Origin: Bacteroidales bacterium
GTDB taxonomy: Bacteria > Bacteroidota > Bacteroidia > Bacteroidales > UBA932
NCBI GenBank assembly: GCA_015060255.1
Contig: SUYV01000017.1
Span: forward strand, 1 to 42,820
Direction of reading: 5' to 3'
DNA: 42,820 nt
Part shown: in pieces, positions 22,968 through 30,922 of the stretch
Layout of the letters: every line of letters begins with the position of its first letter
Position numbering within the stretch: the stretch's first letter is position 1
Position numbers and translations under genes: made by a program
The notes under the pieces: model-generated
The model's input: only the letters and a program-made list of their open reading frames with translations
Told to the model about the DNA's origin: nothing
Databases searched by the model: none

Positions 22968-24986
22968 TTATTTTAAAATGTTTCTGATAAGTTGTTCATC
23001 TGCGATGTTCGGGAGGGTGACCTTCAGGCCCGGAGTGCGCTCCATTTCACGCCTGATGGCGTTCATCGCGCCCTCGTTGCGCGCCCAGCTGCGGCGTGCG
23101 ATACCGTTGTTCACGTCCCACAGCAGCATTTCCTGGATATGACGGTCAGAGTCTATGCTGCCGTCGATGACCATGCCGAATCCTCCGTTCATCACCTCGC
23201 CCCAGCCTACGCCGCCGCCGTTGTGGATTGACACCCATGTGGCGCCGCGGAATCCGTCGCCGATGACATTGTGCACTGCCATGTCGGCGCAGAACTGCGA
23301 TCCGTCATAGATGTTTGAAGTCTCACGGAACGGAGAGTCTGTTCCGGATACATCATGGTGGTCACGTCCGAGGACGATAGGAGCGGTGATTTCACCCTTG
23401 CGGATGGCTTCGTTGAATGCGAGAGCGATCTTTGTGCGGCCTTCGCAGTCGGCATAGAGGATGCGGGCCTGCGAGCCTACCACGAGATTGTTGCGGCCAG
23501 CCTCTTCGATCCATCTGATGTTGTCCATCATCTGGCCCTGGATCTCCTCAGGAGCCTGTGCCATGATCTCTCTGAGCACTTTTGCCGCAATTGCATCTGA
23601 CTTCGCGAGGTCCTCAGGATTCTCCGACATGCAGACCCATCTGAAAGGACCGAATCCATAGTCGAAGAAGAGCGGTCCCATGATGTCCTGGACGTATGAA
23701 GGGTAGCGGAAGCGGCCGTCCTCGCGGAGGACATCGGCGCCTGCACGCGAAGCCTCGAGGAGGAACGCATTGCCGTAGTCGAAGAAGTACATTCCCTTGT
23801 CAGCCAGCCTGTTGACAGCTGCTGCATGTCTGCGGAGCGACTCCTGCACGCACTCCTTGAACTTCTCAGGCTCTTCTGCCATCATCCTGTTGGACTCCTC
23901 ATATGAATATCCCACAGGGTAGTATCCGCCTGCCCATGGGTTGTGGAGCGATGTCTGGTCCGAACCGAGGTCCACATGGATGTCCTCGTCGGCGAGCCTC
24001 TCCCAGAGGTCTACGACATTGCCCTGATATGCTATTGATACGACTTCCTTGTTCCCGACAGCCTTGCGAATGCGTGGTATCAGCTCGTCAAGGTCTGTAT
24101 GGATCTCATCCACCCAGCCCTGACTGTGTCTCTTGTGAGCAGCATGAGGGTTGACCTCGGCGCATACGCTGACGACGCCGGAGATCACTCCGGCCTTAGG
24201 CTGCGCGCCAGACATGCCTCCGAGACCTGCGGTCACGAACAGCATGCCCTTCATGTTCTCCTCAGTGCCTGCGAGTCCGCGTGCCTTGAGCTGCTTGCGG
24301 GCTGCGTTCATAACAGTGATTGTAGTTCCGTGTACGATGCCCTGAGGGCCGATATACATATAGGATCCCGCAGTCATCTGGCCATACTGCGATACTCCGA
24401 GAGCATTGAACTTCTCCCAGTGGTCCGGCTTTGAATAGTTCGGAATCACCATTCCGTTTGTCACGATCACGCGAGGAGCGTCCTTGTGGCTTGGGAAGAG
24501 TCCGAGAGGATGGCCCGAGTACATCACGAGGGTCTGCTCGTCGGTCATGGTCGCGAGATACTGCATCACGAGACGGTACTGAGCCCAGTTCTGGAACACG
24601 GCTCCGTTGCCGCCGTATGTGATCAGCTCGTGAGGATGCTGCGCCACGCGGTAGTCCAGGTTGTTCTGGATCATGGCCATGATCGCTGCAGCCTGCTTTG
24701 ACTTTGCAGGATACTCGTCTATAGGACGTGCATACATCTGGTAGTCAGGACGGAGACGGTACATATAAATGCGTCCGTACTCCTTCAGCTCCTGAGCGAA
24801 CTCGGCTGCGAGCTCTGCATGATGCTCCTGTGGGAAATATCTGAGGGCGTTTCGTATGGCCAGCACCTTCTCTTCGGCGCTAAGGATCTCCTTGCGCTTA
24901 GGTGCATGGCTCACTGTCGTGTCATAAGGCTTCGGCTTCGGAAGTACTGCCGGTATGCCTGCAAGTATGTCTTCGTGGAATGTCAT
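22968..24986 (-). CDS. hutU: urocanate hydratase, long Bacteroidota form
   Basis: 672 residues from ATG 24986; the upstream extension to 25100 runs through repeat DNA and is rejected. It hydrates urocanate to imidazolonepropionate using tightly bound NAD. Family motifs seen: NYSKPDHWE, GQMTAGSYMYIGPQGIVHGT, the NAD-binding TAGLGGMSGAQPKA, DQTSLHNP, GPFRWVCMS, RDHHDVSGTDSPFRET and SIHNGGGVGWGEVMNGGFG. It is longer than the roughly 555-residue Pseudomonas/Bacillus enzymes, as expected for this phylum. It follows ftcD (113 bp gap) on the same strand. Confidence 0.96.
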   Translation of the reverse strand: MTFHEDILAGIPAVLPKPKPYDTTVSHAPKRKEILSAEEKVLAIRNALRYFPQEHHAELAAEFAQELKEYGRIYMYRLRPDYQMYARPIDEYPAKSKQAAAIMAMIQNNLDYRVAQHPHELITYGGNGAVFQNWAQYRLVMQYLATMTDEQTLVMYSGHPLGLFPSHKDAPRVIVTNGMVIPNYSKPDHWEKFNALGVSQYGQMTAGSYMYIGPQGIVHGTTITVMNAARKQLKARGLAGTEENMKGMLFVTAGLGGMSGAQPKAGVISGVVSVCAEVNPHAAHKRHSQGWVDEIHTDLDELIPRIRKAVGNKEVVSIAYQGNVVDLWERLADEDIHVDLGSDQTSLHNPWAGGYYPVGYSYEESNRMMAEEPEKFKECVQESLRRHAAAVNRLADKGMYFFDYGNAFLLEASRAGADVLREDGRFRYPSYVQDIMGPLFFDYGFGPFRWVCMSENPEDLAKSDAIAAKVLREIMAQAPEEIQGQMMDNIRWIEEAGRNNLVVGSQARILYADCEGRTKIALAFNEAIRKGEITAPIVLGRDHHDVSGTDSPFRETSNIYDGSQFCADMAVHNVIGDGFRGATWVSIHNGGGVGWGEVMNGGFGMVIDGSIDSDRHIQEMLLWDVNNGIARRSWARNEGAMNAIRREMERTPGLKVTLPNIADEQLIRNILK

Positions 24987-25034
24987 ATTTGAGTGTCGTC
25001 TAATTATTTGAATATCAGCTAGTTCCTTTCTTTT

Positions 25035-25058
25035 GCGTGCTCCCCTTTGGCGGCACGC
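25035..25058. repeat. GCGTGC hairpin between ftcD and hutU
   Basis: GCGTGC (25035-25040) pairs with GCACGC (25053-25058) around TCCCCTTTGGCG. Related to the hairpins at 15657-15684 (inverted) and 32513-32546. Confidence 0.65.
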
Positions 25059-25099
25059 ACAGGTGGGAAAGCCGCTGGCTTTCAGCGCTTTATGCGCCA

Positions 25100-26806
25100 C
25101 TATGCGATCTTTCCGTTGACGATCGCAAGGATCTCCGCTTCGGCGGCTACGGCCTGCGCTGCGATCTCTGCGGCTTCGGCGCAGAGGCGGCCGGCCGCTT
25201 CGCGGTCGGCCAGGCCGGCGGCGTTGATGCGCACGTTGAGCTGTGCTCCGAGCACAGCGCTGCGTGCCGCAAGTGCGCCGACGCCGGCATCGGATACCGA
25301 TGCCGGATTGCCCTGCTCAGCCATCGCGCGTACAACAGGGAATACCTCCATTGCAGTCTTCATGGTCTTGAGAGGGACCTCTGTAGCATATAGTGTTGCA
25401 GCCTCCATTGCTTCGGCACGTGCCTTCTTCTCCTCCTCGGAGCCCTTCGGCATGCCTATAGCCGCCATGATCCTGTCGAATGCCGCTGTGTCCTCGTCAA
25501 CCAGAGCGAGAAGCCTGCGCATCACGTCCTGACCCTTGTCGGCCCAGTAAGAGAACTCCTTCCAGCGTGCGTCCCAGCCTGCTTTGTGAGATGAAAGGTT
25601 TGCCACCATTGTTCCCAGAGCAGCTCCGAGAGCGCCCATATATGCCGAGATCGATCCGCCGCCCGGGGCAGGAGACTCCGATGCAGTCTCATATGCAAAG
25701 CCCTTGCAGGTCATGCGCACGAGTCTCTCGCGCGCAGCAGCCTCCGCCTCGTCCTCGATCAGATATTCGATTACCTTCTCAGCTGGGTTGAACGGCTTGA
25801 GGTCGTCAAGGCCCATTGACTTCACGGCGATCTTCATGATCTCCTCCTCGGCGATGCCGGTCGAGCGCTGCTGCTTCTCGAGGAAGTAGCGGCCGGCCTC
25901 GATAAGCGTGCGCTTAGGAACGAGACCTACGATCTCTGTTCCGGTCACGCGGAGACCGCGTGCCGCCGCCGCCCTGCACACCTCGTCAAACGCGACGTGC
26001 AGAGGAGTCGTGTTGATGTCTGTTATGTTCATTGACACCTGTGCGATGCCGTACTCGTCGATGTACCATCCGATGGCTTTGCAGCCCTTAAGCGTACCGG
26101 GAATCATCACGGTCTTGCCGTTCTCATCCTTCACGATCTTTCCGGTGATCGGGTTACCCTCTCTCTTCGGGCGACCCTTCTCGCGCACGTCGAACGCGAT
26201 CGCGTTCGCGCGGCGGGTCGATGTCGTGTTCAAATTATAGTTCACGGCGATGAGGAAATCACGCGCTCCCACATTGGTCGCGCCTGCCTGTGCCGCACGC
26301 TCGGTGTATGAGCCCGGACCGAAATCAGGCTGGCGGTCAGGGTCTCCCATCTTCTCCGGAAGAGCCTCATATTCGCCGGCGCGGCATACCGCAAGGTTCT
26401 TGCGCTCAGGCTTCTGAGCGGCTGCCTCGTAGCAGTAGCACGGAATCTCCAGTTCGCTAAAAATGCGCTCAGCCAGCTTTATAGCCAGTTCAGCGCATTC
26501 TTGAAGTGTAATACCGGAAATAGGAATGAGAGGAAGTACATCGGTAGCACCTGAACGTGGATGGGCACCATGATGGTGTCGCATGTCGATGAGTTCGCCG
26601 GCACGCTTCACGCCCTGGAATGCAGCCTCAAGGACAGCCTCAGGGCTTCCCACGAATGTGACCACGGTGCGGTTTGTCGCTTCGCCCGGATCCACGTCGA
26701 GAATCTTGACTCCGCCAGCCTTCTCAATCGATGCCACGATAGAATTGATGACTTCCATGTTGCGTCCTTCACTGAAATTAGGAACGCATTCGATGATTCT
26801 TTCCAT
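25100..26806 (-). CDS. ftcD: glutamate formimidoyltransferase / formimidoyl-THF cyclodeaminase fusion
   Basis: 568 residues joining two activities as in the vertebrate enzyme. The transferase part (about 1-330) begins IIECVPNFSEGRN and holds the catalytic histidine H82 in RHHHGAHPRSGATDV plus ARDFLIAVNYNLNT. The cyclodeaminase part (about 360-568) contains ESPAPGGGSISAYMGALGAALGTMV and DAGVGALAARSAVLGAQLNVRIN. It moves the formimino group from formiminoglutamate to tetrahydrofolate and releases ammonia, giving methenyl-THF. It is the first gene of the ftcD-hutU-hutH set. Its promoter should lie in 26807-26900; TACCTTTA on the minus strand is a possible -7. That stretch is duplicated at 27890 onward. 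Confidence 0.95.
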   Translation of the reverse strand: MERIIECVPNFSEGRNMEVINSIVASIEKAGGVKILDVDPGEATNRTVVTFVGSPEAVLEAAFQGVKRAGELIDMRHHHGAHPRSGATDVLPLIPISGITLQECAELAIKLAERIFSELEIPCYCYEAAAQKPERKNLAVCRAGEYEALPEKMGDPDRQPDFGPGSYTERAAQAGATNVGARDFLIAVNYNLNTTSTRRANAIAFDVREKGRPKREGNPITGKIVKDENGKTVMIPGTLKGCKAIGWYIDEYGIAQVSMNITDINTTPLHVAFDEVCRAAAARGLRVTGTEIVGLVPKRTLIEAGRYFLEKQQRSTGIAEEEIMKIAVKSMGLDDLKPFNPAEKVIEYLIEDEAEAAARERLVRMTCKGFAYETASESPAPGGGSISAYMGALGAALGTMVANLSSHKAGWDARWKEFSYWADKGQDVMRRLLALVDEDTAAFDRIMAAIGMPKGSEEEKKARAEAMEAATLYATEVPLKTMKTAMEVFPVVRAMAEQGNPASVSDAGVGALAARSAVLGAQLNVRINAAGLADREAAGRLCAEAAEIAAQAVAAEAEILAIVNGKIA

Positions 26807-26898
26807 ATCTGTATAATTGTCTTGTTTGTAAGCGATGTATTTTACAACCTATAAAGGTAGTGAGTTTACTGGAATTTCCCAAATCATCCTGCAAGGAT

Positions 26899-27006
26899 GT
26901 GCTCGGTGGTCATTTTTGCCGACCACCGAGCACACTGATATGGCTCTGAGTGCGTCAGGAGGCCTGTAGCCGTGCTTGGTGGTCCCCTGTTTTGACGACC
27001 GGGCAC
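26899..27006. repeat. double hairpin repeat (copy in duplication 1)
   Basis: GTGCTCGGTGGTC/GACCACCGAGCAC (26899-26933) and GTGCTTGGTGGTC/GACGACCGGGCAC (26972-27006). Same family as 17206-17313. Confidence 0.8.
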
Positions 27007-27017
27007 ATGTCCCATAA

Positions 27018-27048
27018 TTTTGAACACTCAGAAAATTCAGTAACTTTG
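27018..27048 (+). promoter_or_regulatory. Bacteroidota-type promoter
   Basis: TTTTG at 27018-27022 and TAACTTTG at 27041-27048 are separated by 18 bp; the ATG follows at 27072, giving a very short leader. Confidence 0.7.
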
Positions 27049-27071
27049 AAGAACTTTAAACACACCAAGCT

Positions 27072-27425
27072 ATGAAAAGGTTCATATTGATGATCACATT
27101 TGTGATAATTGCGTCAACAGCTGCATCCGCTCAGGATGATTATGCCAAGAGAAAGGCCGAGGGGTACATCAGGGAGGCTGAATCATATCAGAGTAAGGCT
27201 GACAGCTATAGGCGTGAGGCTCAGTCTTATCTGAATGATGCAGCCAGATACCTTCGTGAAATGGAGTATTATAAGGACCGCAATGATCTGGGACGTGCTC
27301 AAACTCAACAGAAGTATGCAGATCAGGCCTTTGAGAATTGTCGTACAAAACTCAGATATGCAGCAGAATACGAAGATAAGGCGGCGCAATATTTACGCTG
27401 GGCTGCAGATGCTTTGAGGAAATGA
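27072..27425 (+). CDS. small secreted helical protein, paralogue 1
   Basis: 117 residues. A signal peptide ends ASAQ (about 1-20). The mature 97 residues are one long amphipathic helix set rich in Tyr, Glu, Arg and Ala with a repeating pattern (AEGYIREAESYQSKADSYRR, EAQSYLNDAARYLREME). It is about 70% identical to the protein at 28135-28488. It has no enzyme motif; a periplasmic coiled-coil or self-assembling role is plausible. Its leader is almost identical to that of its paralogue, so the two are probably co-regulated. Confidence 0.75.
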   Translation: MKRFILMITFVIIASTAASAQDDYAKRKAEGYIREAESYQSKADSYRREAQSYLNDAARYLREMEYYKDRNDLGRAQTQQKYADQAFENCRTKLRYAAEYEDKAAQYLRWAADALRK

Positions 27426-27448
27426 CCTTGACGTTTCCCAAGGGCATG

Positions 27449-27823
27449 TCAATGATGTGTGTCTGCTTTTGTCTTCAATACACAGACGAATTCGTAGCCG
27501 GAATAAGCGATCGTTATGCTACCGTCATGTTGTTCATTGTATGTCAAGCATGATTTTTCAACACTTTCAGCTCCGAGGTAGAAGTATATGATATCATCAA
27601 ACAACTTCTCTACGTGGTCAATTCTGAAAGTCTGCTCACCGAATCGGAAATGTGTCGTTGATTTCAGGATTTCCCGGCATGGCCAGTTTTCCTCAAGAAT
27701 TTCAGAATAGTTGTATTTTACTGATTTTATAATCAGCGTGTCAGTCTGCATCGGGGGTCTGAGCTGTGCGCTGCAGACGATGGCTGCAAGCAGAAAGCAG
27801 GTGATTAGGATGAACTTTTTCAT
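27449..27823 (-). CDS. secreted protein of unknown function
   Basis: 124 residues. The signal peptide ends VCSAQ (about 1-19). The mature part is beta-rich (TDTLIIKSVKYNYSEI, FRIDHVEKLFDDIIYFYLG, SITIAYSGYEFVCVLKT) and has three Cys residues in the mature part. I do not recognise it. It is convergent with paralogue 1 (23 bp gap) and lies between the two halves of the segmental duplication, suggesting the duplication arose around it or it inserted later. Confidence 0.6.
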   Translation of the reverse strand: MKKFILITCFLLAAIVCSAQLRPPMQTDTLIIKSVKYNYSEILEENWPCREILKSTTHFRFGEQTFRIDHVEKLFDDIIYFYLGAESVEKSCLTYNEQHDGSITIAYSGYEFVCVLKTKADTHH

Positions 27824-27889
27824 TAAGTCTTAATTATTATTAAGATAGCAAAAATTCATAACTTTGGAGGAGTCTAAATTGTTTTGCTA

Positions 27890-28233
27890 TGTAAGCGATG
27901 TATTTTACAACCTATAAAGGTAGTGAGTTTACTGGAATTTCCCAAATCATCCTGCAAGGATGTGCCTGGTGGTCATTTGAGCCTACTACCGGGCACGCTG
28001 ATATGGCTCTGAGTGCGTCAGGAGGCCTGTAGCTGTGCTTGGTGGTCCCCTGTTTTGACGACCGGGCACATGTCCCATAATTTTGAATAGTCAGAAAATT
28101 CAGTAACTTTGAAGAACTTTAAACACACCAAGCTATGAAAAGGTTCATATTGATGATCGCATTTGTGATAATTGCGTCAACAGCTGCATCCGCTCAGGAT
28201 GATTATGCCAAGAGAAAGGCCGAGGGTTATATG
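27890..28233. repeat. duplicated segment, copy 2
   Basis: Partner of 26827-27170. The non-coding part (about 245 bp) is roughly 93% identical to copy 1, and differences within its hairpins (27962-28069) largely preserve pairing, for example GTGCCTGGTGGT with ACTACCGGGCAC. Confidence 0.9.
28081..28111 (+). promoter_or_regulatory. Bacteroidota-type promoter (copy 2)
   Basis: TTTTG at 28081 and TAACTTTG at 28104-28111, identical in spacing to copy 1. ATG at 28135. Confidence 0.7.
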
Positions 28234-28488
28234 AAGGAAGCCGAGTACTATCAGGACAAGGCAGACAGTTACAGGAATCAGGCACAGTCTTATCTGAATG
28301 ATGCCGCAGGCTATCTCCGTGAGATGGACTATTACAAGAAACGCAATGATCTGGACCGGGCGAAGACCCAGCAGAAATATGCGGAAAGGGCTTTCGAGAA
28401 CAGCAGGACCCAGCTGAGGTATGCTGCCGAGGCAGCAGACAAGGCCGCCCAATATTATCAATGGGCGGCAGATGCCCTGCGGAAATAG
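28135..28488 (+). CDS. small secreted helical protein, paralogue 2
   Basis: 117 residues with the same signal peptide as paralogue 1 except one residue, and the same Tyr/Glu/Arg-rich helical repeat (EAEYYQDKADSYRNQAQSYL). The N-terminal 30 residues are near-identical to those of paralogue 1; divergence increases after residue 31, and the GC content of the second half is higher here. This gradient fits gene conversion limited to the leader and signal region. Confidence 0.75.
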   Translation: MKRFILMIAFVIIASTAASAQDDYAKRKAEGYMKEAEYYQDKADSYRNQAQSYLNDAAGYLREMDYYKKRNDLDRAKTQQKYAERAFENSRTQLRYAAEAADKAAQYYQWAADALRK

Positions 28489-28489
28489 A

Positions 28490-28521
28490 TTTTGTGCTTT
28501 CCTTTCTGTTTAGTAACTTTG
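28490..28521 (+). promoter_or_regulatory. Bacteroidota-type promoter for the PH-domain gene
   Basis: TTTTG at 28490-28494 and TAACTTTG at 28514-28521, spacer 19 bp. ATG at 28587. Confidence 0.65.
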
Positions 28522-28586
28522 TTCAACATCCTGCAGACATTTGATTCGGATGTAGCTGATTTATTAATTTTAACACTATTTTTATT

Positions 28587-28967
28587 ATGGGTTTTTTCAG
28601 TGAATTGATGGGCAATGCGTCAGAACTTGATTCTGCTGCTTTGAACCAGGAATTTAAGGACATAATTTGCGAGGGCGAAGAGATTGAATGTGGATTCAAG
28701 GTGCTCCGTGACAAGTGGGTCTTTACCAACAAGAGACTGATCATGGTTGACGTGCAGGGACTCACCGGCAAGAAAAAGGAATATCATTCGATTCCTTACC
28801 GTTCGATCACCCATTTTGCCGTAGAAACCGCTGGTACCTTTGATGCAGATTGTGAGTTGGATATCTGGATTTCTGGTTCACCTGAGCCGTATCAATATGA
28901 ATTGAGTCATAAGGTAAACGTAGTTGCTATCCAGAAGACTCTTGCATATCACATGCTTATCAAGTAA
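28587..28967 (+). CDS. bacterial PH domain (bPH_1-type) protein
   Basis: 126 residues, cytosolic, no signal peptide. After an N-terminal helix (MGFFSELMGNASELD) it shows the bacterial pleckstrin-homology pattern: EGEEIECGFKVLRDKWVFTNKRLIMVD, then KKEYHSIPYRSITHFAVETAG, DCELDIWISG, and a C-terminal helix (VVAIQKTLAYHML). The family is widespread and of unclear function, possibly stress-related. A shared intrinsic terminator separates it from the convergent SDR gene. Confidence 0.85.
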   Translation: MGFFSELMGNASELDSAALNQEFKDIICEGEEIECGFKVLRDKWVFTNKRLIMVDVQGLTGKKKEYHSIPYRSITHFAVETAGTFDADCELDIWISGSPEPYQYELSHKVNVVAIQKTLAYHMLIK

Positions 28968-28981
28968 AAGGATCATATAGA

Positions 28982-29021
28982 AAAAAGACACCGGATGGAC
29001 CAGACCATTCGGTGTCTTTTT
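28982..29021. terminator. bidirectional intrinsic terminator
   Basis: AAAAAGACACCG (28982-28993) and CGGTGTCTTTTT (29010-29021) form a 12-bp hairpin between convergent genes. Confidence 0.9.
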
Positions 29022-29039
29022 CGTTTATGCAGGTCGGGA

Positions 29040-29810
29040 TTATACGCAGGTATATCCGCCGTCGACTGCTATGTTCTGTCCGGTCACGTAAGTGCTGGCA
29101 GGGGAAGCAAGGAAGAGGGCGCATGAGTCAAGCTCGCCTGAGCGGCCGTAGCGTGCCATCGGAATGCTGCGCTTTGCGATGTCCTGGAAGAAATCACTGT
29201 CCAGAGTCTCGGTAGTGAGGTCTGTGTAGAAGTAACCAGGGCAGATCGAATTGACTGTGATGCCATACTTGCCCCACTCTGCTGCGAGTGCTCTTGTGAA
29301 GTTCACTACGCCTCCCTTAGCAGCATGGTATGGTGCGCTGCCTATGATGAGATTTCCTACCAGTCCGTACATCGAAGCGATGTTGATGATGCGTCCGTAC
29401 TGAGCCTTGATCATTTCCTTTCCGAACTCGCGTGCACAGATGAATGTGCCGAAGAGGTCGATGTTCATCTCATGCTTGAACTGCTCGTCAGTGATTTCCT
29501 CAGCCGGTCCAGTTGCACCGGTACCAGCATTGTTTACGAGGATGTCAACGCGTCCGAATCTTTCCATTGTAGCCGCAACGGCAGCCTTTACCTTTTCAGT
29601 ATCAGTGATGTCGCATGCGTAAGGAAGAACTTCTACGCCATATTCTGCTGTGATAGCTTTTGCGTTTTCCTCCAGGAGGTTCATTCTGCGTGCAAGAAGT
29701 ACGAGATTGGCTCCCTGGCTTGCAAATGCCTTTGCCATCTGGAGTCCGAGACCTGTCGATGCACCTGTCACAACAGCTACCTGGCCTTTAAGGTCAAAAT
29801 AATTTTTCAT
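29040..29810 (-). CDS. short-chain dehydrogenase/reductase
   Basis: 256 residues from ATG 29810 (an upstream in-frame start at 29870 lies before the promoter and is rejected). Classical SDR motifs are present: TGASTGLG (15-22) for the dinucleotide, DILVNNAGTG, catalytic Ser in INIASMYG, and YHAAK. CPGYFYTDLT and a C-terminal ITGQNIAVDGG-like block (YVTGQNIAVDGGYTCV) fit the gluconate 5-dehydrogenase / 3-oxoacyl-ACP reductase group. The substrate cannot be decided; gluconate 5-dehydrogenase-like activity is a reasonable guess. Single gene with its own promoter and terminator. Confidence 0.88.
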   Translation of the reverse strand: MKNYFDLKGQVAVVTGASTGLGLQMAKAFASQGANLVLLARRMNLLEENAKAITAEYGVEVLPYACDITDTEKVKAAVAATMERFGRVDILVNNAGTGATGPAEEITDEQFKHEMNIDLFGTFICAREFGKEMIKAQYGRIINIASMYGLVGNLIIGSAPYHAAKGGVVNFTRALAAEWGKYGITVNSICPGYFYTDLTTETLDSDFFQDIAKRSIPMARYGRSGELDSCALFLASPASTYVTGQNIAVDGGYTCV

Positions 29811-29839
29811 ATGTGTTTGGTTATTAGTTATGTGTTCTT

Positions 29840-29870
29840 CAAAGATATGTAATCTTGTTGACATCTCCAA
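29840..29870 (-). promoter_or_regulatory. Bacteroidota-type promoter for the SDR gene
   Basis: On the minus strand TTGG (29870-29867) and TATCTTTG (29847-29840) are 19 bp apart, with ATG at 29810. Confidence 0.6.
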
Positions 29871-29947
29871 TTTTTGATTGCCCTATCATTTGCATGGAAT
29901 CATTTTTGTCTTGCGCCGGATATGGTTAATCATTAATAGTTAGTGTT

Positions 29948-30496
29948 ATGAAACGTCTGATTTTCGCGACATTCGTCGCAGCTGCGCTTCCTTTGTCTGC
30001 ATGTGACAAGGATTATGACAATTCTACAGTCGATGAGTTCGATCTTTCACGCTATCTGGGTGAATGGTACGAGATTGCCCGTTATGATCATGGCTTTGAA
30101 CGCGGGATGGACAATACCATGGCAGAGTATATCCTGCAGGATAACGGTAAGGTGGTCGTGCTGAACACAGGGTGGAAAGACGGCAAGTTCAAGATCGCCG
30201 AAGGAAAGGCGAAGTACAAGGACCCTGAAGGGGAGCCGGGAGCATTGAGAGTGTCGTTCTTCCTGTTCTTCTATTCGGATTACAATGTGATGATGGTGGA
30301 TGAGGATTATCAGATTTCTCTGGTCGGAAGCAAGTCCGACAATTATCTCTGGATCCTGTCTCGTACTCCGGTTCCTGATCCGGACCTTCTCAAGACGGTT
30401 CTCGAAGAGGCTGAAAGCAGAGGCTATGACACTTCCGAGCTCATCTGGGTGGACCAGAGCAGGAATATTGAGGAGTGGGAGGAGGAAAATCAATGA
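29948..30496 (+). CDS. blc: lipocalin family lipoprotein (Blc-like)
   Basis: 182 residues. Lipoprotein signal ending PLSAC (Cys19). The lipocalin signature YLGEWYEIARYDHGFERG is at about 35-52, followed by eight-strand barrel segments, VMMVDEDYQISLVGS and NYLWILSRTP (third conserved region), then the C-terminal helix. Bacterial Blc proteins are membrane-anchored lipid or lysophospholipid binders expressed under envelope stress. Single gene; the 137 bp upstream separate it from the divergently transcribed SDR gene. Confidence 0.9.
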   Translation: MKRLIFATFVAAALPLSACDKDYDNSTVDEFDLSRYLGEWYEIARYDHGFERGMDNTMAEYILQDNGKVVVLNTGWKDGKFKIAEGKAKYKDPEGEPGALRVSFFLFFYSDYNVMMVDEDYQISLVGSKSDNYLWILSRTPVPDPDLLKTVLEEAESRGYDTSELIWVDQSRNIEEWEEENQ

Positions 30497-30513
30497 TCGG
30501 CCCGGAGTACCGG

Positions 30514-30894
30514 CTATTCCAGAAAGGCTACTTCTCCTTTGGTGTAGCCGTAGTAGGAATCTAAGATAAGGATGGCATCATCCCTATAGGCATATTCATA
30601 GCAGTATCGTGTCTCGATATACATGGATGTGCCTTCAATTTTGTAGAAATTGGTGTCTACACGGGTAAGTTCGACGCTGTATTTGCCCTCGTCGAATCTT
30701 GTGGGAGTCAGGACTGTCTTGACTTCCTCCACATTCCCGTACGAGTCGATGGATTTCGATCCGTTTTCCATCTCGACAGCTTCGTACACTTGTGCGATGT
30801 CGTATGTCTTCAGGTCGCTCTGGGCATCTGCATCGGTCGCATACGCCAGGATGAGGACCATTGCACTCAGGAATTTTATAAGTCTTGTCTTCAT
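30514..30894 (-). CDS. secreted protein of unknown function
   Basis: 126 residues. The signal peptide ends ADAQ (about 1-25). The mature part is beta-rich and Tyr-rich (VYEAVEMENGSKSIDSYGN, YSVELTRVDTNFYKIEGT, YIETRYCYEYAYRDDAILIL). No family recognised. TATATTTG on the minus strand at 30921-30914 is a likely -7 box just upstream; it overlaps the region of the neighbouring transporter's stop codon. Confidence 0.6.
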   Translation of the reverse strand: MKTRLIKFLSAMVLILAYATDADAQSDLKTYDIAQVYEAVEMENGSKSIDSYGNVEEVKTVLTPTRFDEGKYSVELTRVDTNFYKIEGTSMYIETRYCYEYAYRDDAILILDSYYGYTKGEVAFLE

Positions 30895-30922
30895 GACGCT
30901 ATTGGTTTGCTTGCAAATATAA

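Larger units (their letters stand above)
26827..27170. repeat. duplicated segment, copy 1
   Basis: From GTAAGCGATGTATTTTACAA through the 5' third of the next gene this segment is nearly identical to 27890-28233, with a constant offset of 1063 bp. It begins only about 21 bp upstream of the ftcD ATG, so it carries the ftcD leader region on one strand and the promoter of the helical secreted protein on the other. Confidence 0.9.

Noticed and set aside
24987..25100. N-terminal extension of HutU by 38 residues
   Set aside because: It runs through a hairpin repeat and has no family counterpart; ATG 24986 is preferred.
26899..28069. CRISPR or integron attC sites in the GTGC-GGTGG hairpins
   Set aside because: Only two hairpins per locus, no attC core triplets, no integrase; two of the loci are explained by a segmental duplication.
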